Below, one piece after another: positions 49,938-58,533 of a DNA stretch of 64,000 bases (position 1 is the first letter of the stretch; each line of letters opens with the position of its first letter). The notes under the pieces are model-generated. The model was not told the DNA's origin. It saw only the letters and a program-made list of their open reading frames with translations, and made no database searches. A program made the position numbers and the translations under genes. This DNA comes from JAWRCU01 sp033542235 (GTDB taxonomy: Bacteria > Pseudomonadota > Alphaproteobacteria > Rhizobiales > Rhizobiaceae): the NCBI RefSeq assembly GCF_033542235.1, contig NZ_JAWRCU010000010.1, positions 177,434-241,433 of the forward strand. Reading direction: 5' to 3'.

Positions 49938-51212
49938 GTGAACAGGGCCCTGATCCGAACTGCGCTTGCCACGCTTGCCATTGCCCTTGCAGCGGCGCAT
50001 TTCATGCCGCACGCACAGGCTCAGAGTTCGCTGGGGATCGGCACGAACGAGGCGACGCTGCCCTCGACCGGCGTGTTTGCCCACTGGTTCAACCTGATCA
50101 ATTTCTATCAGCAGCAGTTCTATCGATCGCTGACCGGCGCTCTCAAGGCGATGCGCACCGACGGCAGCAAGCTGTGGCTGCTGGCCGGCCTTTCCTTCGC
50201 CTACGGCATCTTCCATGCCGCCGGACCAGGGCACGGCAAGGCGGTGATCTCGTCCTACATGCTCGCCAACGAGGTCGCGCTGAGGCGCGGCATACTGCTT
50301 TCCTTCATCTCGGCCTTCCTCCAGGCACTGACGGCGATCGTGTTGATGACGCTCGTCTTCCTCGTGCTGCGCGGCACATCGATTTCGATGACCGACGCGA
50401 CATGGTTCCTCGAAGTGGCGAGCTATGCGCTTATCACGGCGTTCGGCGCCTGGCTGCTCTGGAAGAAGGTGGCGCCGCTATTCCGCGGCCGGCCCGCGCA
50501 CAGCCTTTCGGCTGCTGCGCCCGCGCACCCGCACGGCCATGCGCATCACGATCACCATCACGATCACGGCGCGCATGACCATGAGCACGATCACGACGTT
50601 GACGATGATTCTGACCATGACATGCACGATCATGCACACCGCCATTCGGCTGAAACGCAAGCGGCCAGGGCAGCAGCAGTGCACCGGCATGGCGTCCACG
50701 ACCACTCCCATGCCGATCACGACCACAGCGCTCACACGCACGCCGCCAATTCATCGACCTCGATTTTGACCGGGCTATCGCAGGCATTTCGCGGCCATTC
50801 GCACGATCATGATCACGTCCATGGCGACGGCGAGGTGTGCGAGACTTGCGGCCATTCGCATGCGCCCGACCCTGCTCTGCTTTCCGGCGATCGCTTCGAC
50901 TGGAGGACGGCCTGGTCGGCCCTTGTCGCCGTCGGCCTCAGGCCCTGCTCCGGTGCGCTGATCGTGCTTTCCTTCGCTTTTCTCAATGGCCTGTGGGCCG
51001 GTGGCATCTTATCGGTGATGGCGATGGCAGTCGGCACGGGGATCACCGTTGCGATCCTTGCCACCATTGCCGTGACAGCCAAGAACTGGGCGGTAATGCT
51101 CGCCGGCAATGGCCGCATCGGCAGCCATATCCACACGGCAATCGAGATCCTCGGCGCAGCCTTCGTACTGGTCGTCGGGCTGCTGCTTTTGACGGCAAGC
51201 CTGACGGTATAG
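49938..51212 (+). CDS. NicO-family nickel/cobalt transporter with His-rich loop
   Basis: A 424-aa inner-membrane transporter, GTG start after AGAGGTGA. Family motif FHAAGPGHGKAVISSYMLAN is in the second membrane segment; GLRPCSGALIVLSFAFLNGL is the second conserved block. Between them (about residues 190-305) lies a cytosolic loop with dozens of His and Asp residues, a metal buffer typical of the RcnA/NicO group. Direction of transport (uptake or efflux) cannot be read from sequence; pairing with DUF1007 favours uptake. Confidence 0.9.
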   Translation: MNRALIRTALATLAIALAAAHFMPHAQAQSSLGIGTNEATLPSTGVFAHWFNLINFYQQQFYRSLTGALKAMRTDGSKLWLLAGLSFAYGIFHAAGPGHGKAVISSYMLANEVALRRGILLSFISAFLQALTAIVLMTLVFLVLRGTSISMTDATWFLEVASYALITAFGAWLLWKKVAPLFRGRPAHSLSAAAPAHPHGHAHHDHHHDHGAHDHEHDHDVDDDSDHDMHDHAHRHSAETQAARAAAVHRHGVHDHSHADHDHSAHTHAANSSTSILTGLSQAFRGHSHDHDHVHGDGEVCETCGHSHAPDPALLSGDRFDWRTAWSALVAVGLRPCSGALIVLSFAFLNGLWAGGILSVMAMAVGTGITVAILATIAVTAKNWAVMLAGNGRIGSHIHTAIEILGAAFVLVVGLLLLTASLTV

Positions 51213-51337
51213 GAACGACGCCGCAGATACCCGTTCCGCCGTTGTGGGATTTCCCACAGCGTTCATGCGCAAGCCACCTATAGGTTGTTTGTCACAACGC
51301 GTCGTTCGCGCGGGGGACCAGCCTTGGGAGGCCCACA

Positions 51338-51973
51338 ATGCACAATATTTCCTCCTCTGTTTCGTCAGATGGCGTTTCGCGCGACTTGTTCGTCTCCTTC
51401 GTGCGCGACCTGCTGGGCAGTTACCCCAACCCCGACGAGCAGCGGCGGCCGGGACCTTGGGACCCGATAGTTCGGGCGGCTTTGGCCCGAAGCGCAAGGT
51501 TTGGTCCGCATCCCGATCCCTGGCTGCTCTACATCATCGCCGAGCGGCATCCGGAGCTGTGGGACCTCTTTGGCGGCGACCCTCTGTCCTTGATGACCCT
51601 CAATCCGCAGCCTCTTCCGCCCCACATCGTCTTCGCCACGGCTCTTGCCGACGAACTCATGGAGCGCGCGGCGTTTGCTCAGGGGATCGCGGACTGGCTG
51701 CCGCAGCAAGGCGAGGAGCACGGCATCATCATCGTCGGCGGACGCGTGCTCCGTTATGTGGACGAGCTGTGCGGCAACAACTTCAAGCTCAAATTCCCAA
51801 GGCCTGTTCCGCCGCCACCGTGGTGGCGCGAGGAATTGAGTGGTAGCGATCTGGTGACGATGGGCGTCCGCTTCGAAAGCGCCGCCAAGCAATTCGCCGA
51901 CGAGGCACTTGGACGCGCCTTCGGTCAGGCCAGCGAGAAGCTGGTCCAGGCCGGGATTGCGAGGTTCCAATAG
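51338..51973 (+). CDS. Hypothetical protein with LNPQPLPP motif
   Basis: A 211-aa soluble protein of unknown function. Seen in it: a helical N-terminal half, a central TLNPQPLPPHIVFATALADE stretch, a short beta part (HGIIIVGGRVLRYVDELCG), a Pro-rich stretch (RPVPPPPWW) and an amphipathic C-terminal helix. The LNPQPLPP motif occurs in many bacterial hypothetical proteins without known role. Upstream 125 bp; convergent with the dehydrogenase gene downstream. Confidence 0.8.
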   Translation: MHNISSSVSSDGVSRDLFVSFVRDLLGSYPNPDEQRRPGPWDPIVRAALARSARFGPHPDPWLLYIIAERHPELWDLFGGDPLSLMTLNPQPLPPHIVFATALADELMERAAFAQGIADWLPQQGEEHGIIIVGGRVLRYVDELCGNNFKLKFPRPVPPPPWWREELSGSDLVTMGVRFESAAKQFADEALGRAFGQASEKLVQAGIARFQ

Positions 51974-51980
51974 GCCGCGT

Positions 51981-52952
51981 CTAGATCTTCCCGCCAAGCT
52001 CGTCCTCGATATGGGCGCGCACGATCTCGTCGAAGCTCTCCTCGGCCTTGAAGCCGAGTTCGCGCGCCCGGCTCGCGTTGAAACGCGTCGGCCAGTTCTG
52101 CACGATCTTCCAGATTGTCTCGTCGGGCTCTTCGCGGATGAGCTTGATGACGTCGTCGCCGGCGACGCGCCTGAGCGACTCGATCTGTTCTCCGACCGAA
52201 ACGCCGACGCCGGGCATGGTGATGTTGCGGCGCGGACCGACGGCAGCGCCGTCGATCTCCGCCGCATGAACCAGGAATCCGATCGCGGAGCGGGGGCTCG
52301 CATGCGTGTGCACCACGCTCTTCGGCACCGGCAGAACCGCTTCAAGGCCGGCGAGCGGTTCGCGGATGATGCCGGAGAAGAAGCCCGACGCCGCCTTGTT
52401 CGGTTTGCCGGGCCGCACGCAGATGGTCGGCAGGCGGATGCCTATGCCATCGAGGAAGCCGCGCCGTGTATAATCGCTGAGGATCAGCTCGCCGATCAGC
52501 TTCTGGGTGCCGTAGGAGGTGAGCGGCGTCTGCTGGAAATCGTCATCGATGACATCCGGGAAAGGCGCGCCGAAAACGGCGATCGATGAGGTATAGACGA
52601 CGCGCGGCCCGTAGCCTGCCAGTCGGATCGCGTCGAAGAGCGCCCGCGTCCCGTTGAGGTTGACGCGGTAGCCGAGATCGAAATTGGATTCCGCCTCGCC
52701 CGATACGACGCCTGCTAGATGAAAGACGATCGAGGGCCGTTTCTCGATCAGGGCGTCGACGATCCCCGGCATCGAGATATCTCCGACACGGGATCTTATC
52801 TTGATGCCCTGCGCCGGAGGCGCCAGCGCCGGAGTGACGTCGCTCAGGTCGAGCGCCGTGATGGGCCGACCAGCCAGTTTTCCAAGCTTGACCAGCCGCT
52901 CGGTGAGCTTGCGGCCGATCATTCCGGCCGCTCCCGTGATCAGTATTCGCAT
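51981..52952 (-). CDS. denD: DenD-type NAD-dependent sugar-acid dehydrogenase (extended SDR)
   Basis: A 323-aa extended SDR. The N-terminal NAD site is ITGAAGMIGRKL; the catalytic YxxxK is in TSYGTQKLIGE, with TSSIAVFG giving the Ser/Thr. The SNFDLGYRVNLNGTRALFDA and PRRNITMPGVGVSVGEQI stretches resemble D-erythronate 2-dehydrogenase (DenD). It is the last gene of a tight three-gene group with a small membrane protein and a classical SDR, which suggests a sugar-acid pathway. Exact substrate is inferred only. Confidence 0.82.
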   Translation of the reverse strand: MRILITGAAGMIGRKLTERLVKLGKLAGRPITALDLSDVTPALAPPAQGIKIRSRVGDISMPGIVDALIEKRPSIVFHLAGVVSGEAESNFDLGYRVNLNGTRALFDAIRLAGYGPRVVYTSSIAVFGAPFPDVIDDDFQQTPLTSYGTQKLIGELILSDYTRRGFLDGIGIRLPTICVRPGKPNKAASGFFSGIIREPLAGLEAVLPVPKSVVHTHASPRSAIGFLVHAAEIDGAAVGPRRNITMPGVGVSVGEQIESLRRVAGDDVIKLIREEPDETIWKIVQNWPTRFNASRARELGFKAEESFDEIVRAHIEDELGGKI

Positions 52953-52953
52953 G

Positions 52954-53169
52954 TCAGTCTCCGCGCTGGCTGCGGGCGCGCAGCCAAAGAATGAGGAAGA
53001 ACGCCGCCACGAACGCCACCGCGATGACGCCGGCCGCGACGGTGGAATATTCGCCGACAGCAAGCATGATGGTCGGCAGGTAAAAGGCAAGGATCCCGAA
53101 GCCGATCACGAAGATGGCCGCTGCGATAGCGGCGTTGCGGGTGCTCCTGTCCATCGGTTCTGCGGCCAT
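52954..53169 (-). CDS. Small two-helix membrane protein
   Basis: A 71-aa protein with two hydrophobic helices (about 14-35 and 43-64) and a basic C-terminus (LRARSQRGD). Its ATG shares one base with the stop of the upstream SDR gene (TGATG), and the dehydrogenase gene begins one base after its own stop, so it is clearly part of the operon. Function unknown. Confidence 0.8.
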   Translation of the reverse strand: MAAEPMDRSTRNAAIAAAIFVIGFGILAFYLPTIMLAVGEYSTVAAGVIAVAFVAAFFLILWLRARSQRGD

Positions 53170-53927
53170 CAGAGCGCGAAGCCGCCGTCGACCGACATCA
53201 CCGTGCCGGTGCAAAAGGCGGACTCGTCCGCCGCCAGATAGACCGTGATCGGCGCGATCTCGGCGGCATCGGCAACGCGGCCCATCGGCTGGCGTGAGAC
53301 GAACATCTCCAGCGCCTTTTCCTTGCTGCCCCATTCCTTGCCGAGCGTCTCGACACGGTCCTCCCATGACGGCGAGCGGAAGGTGCCCGGCGCGATCGCG
53401 TTGCAGCGAATGCCGTCACGGATGAAGTCGGCCGCGACCGACTTCGTGAGCCCGATGACAGCCGCCTTGCTGGCGCCGTAGGCGTAGCGGTTGGGAATGC
53501 CGCGGACCGACGACGCGCCAGACGAGATATTGACGATCGAGCATGTCTTGCCCGTTTGCTTTGCTCGCTCCAGCATGCCCGGCAGGAAGGCGCGGATCGT
53601 ACGATGCATGGACTTGACGTTCAGGTCGAAGGAAAAGTCCCAGTCCTTCTCCGACGTGGTCAAAACCGTGCCGTGATGCACATAGCCTGCGACGTTGACG
53701 AGGATGTCGATCTTGCCGATCCTGGCCGCATAGGCCTCGACAGCCTCCGTGGACAGCACGTCGAGCTTTGTCTTGTCGGCGGCATGGAGTCCTTCCAGCT
53801 TGGCGGCGTCCACATCGGACGCATGGAGGATTGCGCCCTCGGCGAGGAACTGCTCGGCGATTGCCCGCCCGATTCCCTGCCCTGCAGCCGTGACGACCGC
53901 GATCTTGCCCTGCAACCTGCCTGTCAT
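53169..53927 (-). CDS. SDR oxidoreductase (keto-deoxy sugar-acid dehydrogenase-like)
   Basis: A 252-aa classical SDR. Cofactor site TAAGQGIGRA with a following Asp (ASDVD) favouring NAD; NVAG; catalytic Ser in NISSG and YAYGASK. Similar in pattern to 2-keto-3-deoxy-L-fuconate dehydrogenase/BDH2. It is the first gene of the group SDR, small membrane protein, DenD. The long frame upstream of MTGRLQGKI is a shadow of the CDF gene. Confidence 0.88.
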   Translation of the reverse strand: MTGRLQGKIAVVTAAGQGIGRAIAEQFLAEGAILHASDVDAAKLEGLHAADKTKLDVLSTEAVEAYAARIGKIDILVNVAGYVHHGTVLTTSEKDWDFSFDLNVKSMHRTIRAFLPGMLERAKQTGKTCSIVNISSGASSVRGIPNRYAYGASKAAVIGLTKSVAADFIRDGIRCNAIAPGTFRSPSWEDRVETLGKEWGSKEKALEMFVSRQPMGRVADAAEIAPITVYLAADESAFCTGTVMSVDGGFAL

Positions 53928-53953
53928 GCGTTTCCCCAAATTGCGCTGTTGGT

Positions 53954-54931
53954 TCAATGTGGATGAGCGAGCCCGGCGTCGGCGCAATGTCCATATTCCG
54001 GTTCGACGGTCGCGTGCGTGATGCTGAATTCTGTCGCGAGCCGAGCTTTCACCTCGCGTACCACGATATTGGAGTCGGCGCCCTCCGCAAGGCAAACATG
54101 CAATGTCGCCATGGTCCGCGAACCGTCGAGCGACCATAGATGCACGTGATGGATTTCGCGCAGACCCGCGATGTTCTTCACGAGGTCGCTTGCGATGCCC
54201 TCGCGGTCGAGTTCGGGCGGCGCGCCTTCGAGCAGCACATGGGCGGCGTCCCGCATCAGCCTCCAGGCCGAGCCAAGGATCAGCACCGCGACCAGCACGG
54301 AGAGGATCGGGTCCGCCGGCATCCAACCGGTCGCAAGTATGATCAAGGCCGCAGCGATCGCCGCGACGGAGCCGAGCAGGTCGCCCACGACATGCAGGAT
54401 CGCGCCGCGCATGTTGAGGCCCTCACGGTCACCGCCGTGCAGCACGAAGAAAGCCGCGATGTTGACGCAGAGCCCAGCCGACGCGACCCACAGCATCGGG
54501 CCGGCGAGCACCTGCGTCGGCTCGATGAAGCGCACGACCGCCTCGTAGCAGATCCACAGCGCGATCGCGAAAATGGCGACACCGTTGGTATAGGCGACCA
54601 GCGTCTTCACCCGATCGAAGCCGTAGGTGAGCTGCGCATTGCCCGGGCGATCCGAGATCTTGAAGGCATACCAGGCGAGCAACAGCGATACCGTGTCGGT
54701 GAGCATATGACCGGCATCCGCCACCAGCGCCAGCGATCCTGTCAGCCAGCCGCCGAGCGCTTCAGCGACCATGAAGCCGCCCGTGAGGCAGGCCGCGATC
54801 AGAACCCGCGTCTTGTCGGTGCCGACATGGACGTGGCCCGGCCCGTGCTGGTGGCCATGCGAATGAGCTCCGTCGTCATGATCGTGGTTGTGATCATGGC
54901 TGTGGCTCGCATGATGGGAGGCGTTCGCCAT
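53954..54931 (-). CDS. CDF cation efflux protein with His-rich N-terminus
   Basis: A 325-aa cation diffusion facilitator with six membrane helices. The first 35 residues hold about 14 His (MANASHHASHSHDHNHDH). The metal site pattern is ALVADAGHMLTDTVSLLLAW (HxxxD) and ALIILATGWMPADPILSVLV (D). The C-terminal domain HHVHLWSLDGSRTMATLHVC is cytosolic. Probably exports Zn, Co or Cd (DmeF/CzcD group). Confidence 0.92.
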   Translation of the reverse strand: MANASHHASHSHDHNHDHDDGAHSHGHQHGPGHVHVGTDKTRVLIAACLTGGFMVAEALGGWLTGSLALVADAGHMLTDTVSLLLAWYAFKISDRPGNAQLTYGFDRVKTLVAYTNGVAIFAIALWICYEAVVRFIEPTQVLAGPMLWVASAGLCVNIAAFFVLHGGDREGLNMRGAILHVVGDLLGSVAAIAAALIILATGWMPADPILSVLVAVLILGSAWRLMRDAAHVLLEGAPPELDREGIASDLVKNIAGLREIHHVHLWSLDGSRTMATLHVCLAEGADSNIVVREVKARLATEFSITHATVEPEYGHCADAGLAHPH

Positions 54932-54961
54932 GAACAGCCCTTCCTGTAACGAAATAACCTT

Positions 54962-55642
54962 TCACTCCAATGACTTACGAAAGTCTTCCAGCCGGCGCTT
55001 CTGGTTTCCGTCACTATCAAAATTGCCTGGATCGAGCCAGCCCTCATAGGCTTGCTTCACGGCCGGCCATTCCTTGTCGAGAATCGAATACCAGGCGGTG
55101 TCGCGGTTCTCGCCCTTGACGATCATATGCTGGCGGAAAATGCCTTCGAAGCTGAAGCCGAAGCGTTCCGCCGCGCGCTTCGACGGCTCGTTGCGATTGT
55201 TGCACTTCCATTCCCAGCGCCGGTAGCCCAGCCCGTCGAACGCATATTGCATGAACAGGAAATGTGCTTCGGTCGCCGCGGGTTTCCGTGAAACCAGCGG
55301 CCCCCAATAGATGTTGCCGATCTCCATGACGCCGTTGGCGGCATCGATCCGCATCAGCGTCTGCCGTCCGGCGATCTTGCCGCTTGCATTGTCGATGACG
55401 GCAAAGAAGAGCGGATCCCCGCTTGCCTCAGCCTTGTCGAGCCAGGGCTGGAAGGCGGCCCGGCTTTCCGGTGGAAAGTCCGGCAGCCAGCGAAAGCGCT
55501 CCGCAGCATCTGCAACTGTCGACGCTTCGTAGAGCCCGTCGCCATGCTCTGCGGCGCTGAGCGGCTCCAGCCGCACGTAGCGGCCTTCGAGCACGATGCG
55601 CTCGGGCCGAGGACGGGGCTGCCAGTTGGACAGGTCGGTCAT
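54962..55642 (-). CDS. GNAT acetyltransferase (RimJ/RimL type)
   Basis: A 226-aa GNAT. The fold is shown by VRLEPLSAAEHGDGLYEAST, GVMEIGNIYWGPLVSRKPAA and CNNRNEPSKRAAERFGFSFE. Close in pattern to the YdaF/RimJ-like group acting on protein N-termini or small amines. The ATG at 55642 starts MTDLSNWQPRP; the longer open frame upstream is unlikely. Substrate unknown. Confidence 0.88.
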   Translation of the reverse strand: MTDLSNWQPRPRPERIVLEGRYVRLEPLSAAEHGDGLYEASTVADAAERFRWLPDFPPESRAAFQPWLDKAEASGDPLFFAVIDNASGKIAGRQTLMRIDAANGVMEIGNIYWGPLVSRKPAATEAHFLFMQYAFDGLGYRRWEWKCNNRNEPSKRAAERFGFSFEGIFRQHMIVKGENRDTAWYSILDKEWPAVKQAYEGWLDPGNFDSDGNQKRRLEDFRKSLE

Positions 55643-55712
55643 CAGGGATCTCGTCAGCTTGAGGATGGCTGCATAGCAATATATGCTTCCGTCAGAGTGG
55701 AGATTGAGCCAA

Positions 55713-56012
55713 ATGGCTATCACCATAAGGAACAAGACGACAGAGGAGCTCATCCGCAAGATCGGCCGGCGCACCGGCGAAGGACCAAGTGCGGTGGTGC
55801 GCAGGTTGGTGTCGGCGGAAGCGTTGGGCCAGAACGAGCAGAAGGTATCGGAAGAGGAAATCCGCCGACGTATTCAGTTCATGCGCGAGCTTCGCGAGAA
55901 ATATCCTCCCCCGGATCCAAAGCCCACATGGGAGGAGGTCGAACGTGAGAGGAAAGCTCTCTACGATTATCTTGACAGGCCCGACAATCGGGACCCGCGA
56001 GACAATACGTGA
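55713..56012 (+). CDS. vapB: VapB-type antitoxin
   Basis: A 99-aa antitoxin: N-terminal ribbon-helix-helix-like region (ITIRNKTTEELIRKIGRRTG, then EGPSAVVRRLV), C-terminal charged toxin-binding tail. It overlaps the toxin gene by 4 bases (GTGA), the normal toxin-antitoxin coupling. It likely binds its own promoter in the gap before it. Confidence 0.88.
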   Translation: MAITIRNKTTEELIRKIGRRTGEGPSAVVRRLVSAEALGQNEQKVSEEEIRRRIQFMRELREKYPPPDPKPTWEEVERERKALYDYLDRPDNRDPRDNT

Positions 56013-56398
56013 TTGTCGATACCTCAGCGCTCACACGCCTCTTCCTTGCCGAGCCGGGTTACGAAGAATTCGACCGGGTCATCGCGGATCGGCCGTTTGT
56101 TTTGATCCCGCTATCCTGCTTTGTGGAATTCGGTCTGCTTCATCGACTGGGCCCGCAGCGGATGGCTTGGCTTGACGCGTTCTCAGTGAGAGGCGGTGTG
56201 GCCGTTGCTGGAATCGAGCCTGAGCAGCGGGAAATGGCCGTTATGGCGGCCCGCAAATACGGCAAGGGCTCCGGCCACCGTGCCCAACTTAATTTCGGCG
56301 ACTGCCTTGTTTACGCAGTTGCGAAATATCGTGAAATGCCGCTCCTCTTTTCTGGCGAAGACTTTCGCCACACCGATATCACTCCGGCCTTGGCCTGA
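56009..56398 (+). CDS. vapC: VapC-type PIN-domain toxin
   Basis: A 129-aa ribonuclease toxin with a GTG start overlapping vapB. Acidic metal-binding residues fit a PIN domain: D4 (VDTSAL), E40 (CFVE), D98 (FGDC) and D118/D123. All four positions are present, so it should be active. The aminotransferase gene starts 11 bases after its stop. Confidence 0.9.
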   Translation: MIVDTSALTRLFLAEPGYEEFDRVIADRPFVLIPLSCFVEFGLLHRLGPQRMAWLDAFSVRGGVAVAGIEPEQREMAVMAARKYGKGSGHRAQLNFGDCLVYAVAKYREMPLLFSGEDFRHTDITPALA

Positions 56399-56409
56399 CG
56401 GGATCCAAA

Positions 56410-57603
56410 ATGCTCCATACAATTGCAGCCTTCGATCGCATCGGCGAAGAAAATGCCTTCGCAGTTCTTGCGCGCGCAACGGCACTTGCCGCCGAGGGCA
56501 AGGACATCATCAATCTCGGCATCGGCCAGCCCGATTTCAAAACGCCGCCGCACATCGTCGAGGCCGCGATCAAAGCGTTGCGCGACGGCCATCATGGCTA
56601 TACGCCAGCGACCGGATTGCTCGCCACGCGCGAGGCGGTTGTGCGCCGAACCCTCGCCACTACCGGCGCCGAGGTATCGCCGGAGAATGTGATGATCCTG
56701 CCCGGCGGCAAGCCGACCATGTATGCGGCGATCGTCATGTTCGGCGAGCCGGGCGTCGACATTCTCTATCCGGATCCGGGCTTCCCGATCTACCGCTCCA
56801 TGATCGAGTACACGGGAGCGCGGCCCGTGCCGGTGCCGATCCGCGAGGCGAACGGCTTCGCCTTTTCGGCCGAGGAGACGCTCTCGCTGATCACGCCGCA
56901 AACGCGCCTCCTTATCCTCAACTCGCCCGCCAACCCGACCGGTGGCGTGACGCCCCGCGCCGAGATCGAGAAGCTGGTGAAGGGCCTCGCCGCTCACCCT
57001 GAGGTCGCGATCCTCTCGGACGAGATTTACGACGTCATGACCTATGACGGCGAGAAGCATTGCTCGCTGCTGCAATTCCCCGAGATCCGCGAACGGCTGA
57101 TCATCCTCAACGGCTGGTCGAAGACCTGGGCGATGACCGGCTGGCGCATGGGCTGGTCGATCTGGCCGAACTCGGAAGAGAGCGGCAGGCTTTACGACAA
57201 GGTGCGCAAGCTGGCGGTGAACTGCTGGTCCTGCGTTAACGCGCCGAGCCAATATGCCGGGATTGCCGCGATCGACGGGCCGCAAGACGATGTCGAGAAG
57301 ATGATGCGCGCCTTCGACCGTCGGCGAAAGGTCGTGGTCGAAGGACTGAACGCGCTGCCGGGCATCTCCTGCATCACGCCCAAGGGCGCCTTCTACACCT
57401 TCCCCAACATTTCCGCGACGGGCTGGAAGGCAAAGAAGCTCGCCTCCGCACTGCTCGAGGAGACCGGCGTGGCGCTGATCGGCGGCCCGGATTTCGGCGT
57501 GCTCGGCGAGGGCTATATCCGCCTCTCCTACGCCAATTCGGAAGAGAACATCTTGCGGGCGCTGGAGAGGGTAAAGAACTTTCTCGAGAAGGCCGCCAGC
57601 TAA
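56410..57603 (+). CDS. Class I/II PLP-dependent aminotransferase
   Basis: A 397-aa fold-type I aminotransferase, aspartate aminotransferase-like (subgroup I gamma or alanine/aromatic types not excluded). PLP Lys is K238 in NGWSKTWAMTGWR; N175 and D204 (SDEIY) complete the cofactor site; PANPTGG is present. The stop overlaps that of the convergent MarR-GNAT gene (57600-57603). Confidence 0.92.
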   Translation: MLHTIAAFDRIGEENAFAVLARATALAAEGKDIINLGIGQPDFKTPPHIVEAAIKALRDGHHGYTPATGLLATREAVVRRTLATTGAEVSPENVMILPGGKPTMYAAIVMFGEPGVDILYPDPGFPIYRSMIEYTGARPVPVPIREANGFAFSAEETLSLITPQTRLLILNSPANPTGGVTPRAEIEKLVKGLAAHPEVAILSDEIYDVMTYDGEKHCSLLQFPEIRERLIILNGWSKTWAMTGWRMGWSIWPNSEESGRLYDKVRKLAVNCWSCVNAPSQYAGIAAIDGPQDDVEKMMRAFDRRRKVVVEGLNALPGISCITPKGAFYTFPNISATGWKAKKLASALLEETGVALIGGPDFGVLGEGYIRLSYANSEENILRALERVKNFLEKAAS

Positions 57604-58484
57604 AGCCGTTTCTCGAACCAGTGATGCGCGTAGGGATTGTCGTTGTAGCGCTCGATCTCGCGGTACCCGCGCTTGCGATATAGTGCGTGGGCCTCCGTGA
57701 GCGCCTTGTTGGTGTCGAGCTTGACCGTGTGGAAACCAGCCTTCCGCGCCAGCGCTTCGAGTTCGTCCATCAGCCTGCTCGCGACCCGTTTGCCGCGCAT
57801 CTGATGCGCTACCCAGACGCGCTTGATCTCGCCGGCATCTGCTGAAAGCCGCTTCAGCGCACCGCATCCGACCGGCCGGCCGGCGAGCCGCGCCAGGATC
57901 AGGTAGCCTGCCGGAGGCGTCATCTCGGCCTCCGTCAGATTGTTGCCGAGGGTCTGGTCGAAGCCGTTTTCGAATCGCTCGTCCAATTCGGCGAAATATT
58001 GGCCGAGACACCAACGAGCGTCCGCACTCGCTGCCTGCTCCAGTGACAGCTCGATCGGGTCGGCACCGAGAAGCCGCTCCACCTCGGCCATGGCAGCGAT
58101 CAGCTGCTCGCGACGGGCCGCGTCGAGGGGGGCGAGGATCGACTCGGCAAGCTCGTCCGACAGCCTGTCATAGCTGGCATATTCCGCCTGACCTGCTCTG
58201 GTCAGGCTGACGTGGCGGACCCGACCGTCGATCGGGCTCTTGCGCACCTCGATCAGCCCCTCCACCTCGAGCGAACGCATCAGCCGGCTGAGATAGCCGG
58301 AATCGAGGCCGAGCTTCTGGCGCAATGCGCGTAGATCGATGCCGGCTGAACTGCCGATCTCGAAAATGACCCGCGCTTCGCCAAGCGGACGGCCGCGGGA
58401 GAGATAGCTGTCCTCCAGCGCTCCGATGCGCTGGGTCACGAGGCGATTGAAGCTGCGAACCTGCCGGATTTGCTGCTCGTCCAT
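57600..58484 (-). CDS. MarR-type regulator fused to GNAT acetyltransferase
   Basis: A 294-aa two-domain protein. Residues 1-135 are a MarR winged helix (RALRQKLGLDSGYLSRLMRS, then DGRVRHVSLTRAGQ); residues 145-294 are a GNAT domain (RLAGRPVGCGALKRLSADAG and KRVWVAHQMRGKRVASRLMD). Such fusions are common in Rhizobiales; the GNAT part may sense or modify an amine. It converges on the aminotransferase gene with overlapping stop codons, so mutual interference is possible. Confidence 0.92.
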   Translation of the reverse strand: MDEQQIRQVRSFNRLVTQRIGALEDSYLSRGRPLGEARVIFEIGSSAGIDLRALRQKLGLDSGYLSRLMRSLEVEGLIEVRKSPIDGRVRHVSLTRAGQAEYASYDRLSDELAESILAPLDAARREQLIAAMAEVERLLGADPIELSLEQAASADARWCLGQYFAELDERFENGFDQTLGNNLTEAEMTPPAGYLILARLAGRPVGCGALKRLSADAGEIKRVWVAHQMRGKRVASRLMDELEALARKAGFHTVKLDTNKALTEAHALYRKRGYREIERYNDNPYAHHWFEKRL

Positions 58485-58533
58485 TCTCTGACATTAGTCA
58501 GATAATTACCCCTTGGCAAGTCTTCGCAGCCCC

